A stretch of DNA of 43,971 nucleotides, taken from Mycobacterium sp. E1214 (GTDB taxonomy: Bacteria; Actinomycetota; Actinomycetes; Mycobacteriales; Mycobacteriaceae). Both the position numbers and the translations under genes were made by a program. The stretch covers positions 1-43,971 of the forward strand of contig NZ_LZJC01000002.1 of NCBI RefSeq assembly GCF_001666755.1. The letters run 5' to 3'. The notes beneath the pieces were generated by a model that was not told the DNA's origin, made no database searches, and saw only the letters and a list, made by a program, of their open reading frames with translations. Shown piece after piece: positions 43,714 through 43,971 of the stretch; the first letter of the stretch is position 1, and each line of letters opens with the position of its first letter.

Positions 43714-43971
43714 TGGCGCCGACGAGGTGGATCTGCAACTGCGACTCGAACTCGTCGGTGGAAATCTCGGCCAGCTTGCCGAAGTAGGTGTCGCCCGCGC
43801 CGGCCACCAGCACCTCGATGTCACCGAGCGCGTCCACGGACTGCGCGACAAACGCTTTCACCGAGTTGGGGTCGGTGACGTCGAGGTGGAAGCCCACCGC
43901 TTCGCCGCCGTCGGCGTTGATCTTGCCGACGATGTCGGCGAGCTTCTCGACGCGACGCGCATCGAGGGCGC
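43714..43971 (-). CDS. Inverted internal fragment of the same SDR gene (fold-back copy)
   Basis: Read on the minus strand from the window edge, the frame runs Ala-Leu-Asp-Ala-Arg-Arg-Val-Glu-Lys-Leu-Ala-Asp-Ile-Val, repeats KINADGGEAV, then continues as GFHLDVTDPNSVKAFVAQ, VEVLVAGAGD-like VLVAGAGDTYFGKL and TDEFESQLQIHLVGAN. This is the natural continuation of the SDR N-terminus on the plus strand (NNAG-equivalent VAGAG). At 43713/43714 it passes into the reverse complement of the left arm and loses the SDR sequence. It has no start or stop of its own here. Confidence 0.75.
43896..43970 (-). repeat. Right arm of the 75-bp inverted repeat
   Basis: Mirror of 43639-43713. The last base of the window (43971) no longer pairs with 43638, so the arm either ends at the edge or continues with mismatches beyond it. 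Confidence 0.92.

Noticed and set aside
43529..43971. An insertion sequence end or invertible phase-variation cassette at the right edge
   Set aside because: No transposase, recombinase or target duplication is visible, and both arms are parts of one SDR gene. A fold-back chimera explains everything with fewer assumptions, though the edge prevents certainty.

Overview
The window is mycobacterial chromosome. The evidence is a very high G+C content (I estimate about 70% by eye), frequent GTG starts, many 4-base ATGA/GTGA gene overlaps, several leaderless-type promoters (TANNNT 6-8 nt before a start codon), and a gene order that I recognise from memory as the M. tuberculosis Rv0800 to Rv0765c segment read in reverse. 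Extra genes between the encapsulin operon and purQ, a second emrB-like transporter and an intact ptrB indicate a nontuberculous species. A slow grower of the M. avium complex type is my best guess, and that is inference only. No tRNA, rRNA, insertion sequence or CRISPR array was seen. No gene-free stretch exceeds about 215 bases.

Left part (1-4047): an M18 aminopeptidase (pepC) diverges from a two-gene operon encoding a dye-decolorizing peroxidase with a C-terminal cargo tag and its encapsulin shell. An SDR follows. Middle-left accessory part (4052-16200): a MOSC-ferredoxin reductase-ferredoxin fusion, a dehalogenase-like hydrolase, two tandem TetR paralogues, a quinone-reductase-like MDR, a TMEM175-type K+ channel, a HAD hydrolase, an FAD disulfide-reductase homologue lacking its catalytic His, a cupin, a VOC protein, a YbjN-like protein, and a lipid pair (PlsC-type acyltransferase and wax-ester synthase/DGAT).

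Purine region (16167-36327): purQ-purS, purC, purB and purD all lie on the minus strand. They are interleaved with a secreted protein, an MBL hydrolase, a flavoprotein dehydrogenase, a DUF2334 protein, two tandem DHA2 drug transporters, protease II, CYP126, a DUF429 protein, a TetR with a divergent Tat-exported esterase, and a gamma-glutamyltransferase. An exceptional 26-bp-paired hairpin lies between purB and the DUF429 gene.

Right part (36344-43971): a MarR regulator faces an aldo/keto reductase across nested palindromes. A minus-strand catabolic-looking operon (aldA, SDR, beta-hydroxyacid dehydrogenase, carboxymuconolactone decarboxylase family) faces a TetR-CYP123-SDR operon across a palindrome that overlaps the aldA -10 box. 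The last SDR gene folds back on itself. From base 43714 the sequence is the reverse complement of the same gene, which creates 75-bp inverted arms. This is the strongest anomaly in the window and most likely a chimera or assembly artefact at an end.
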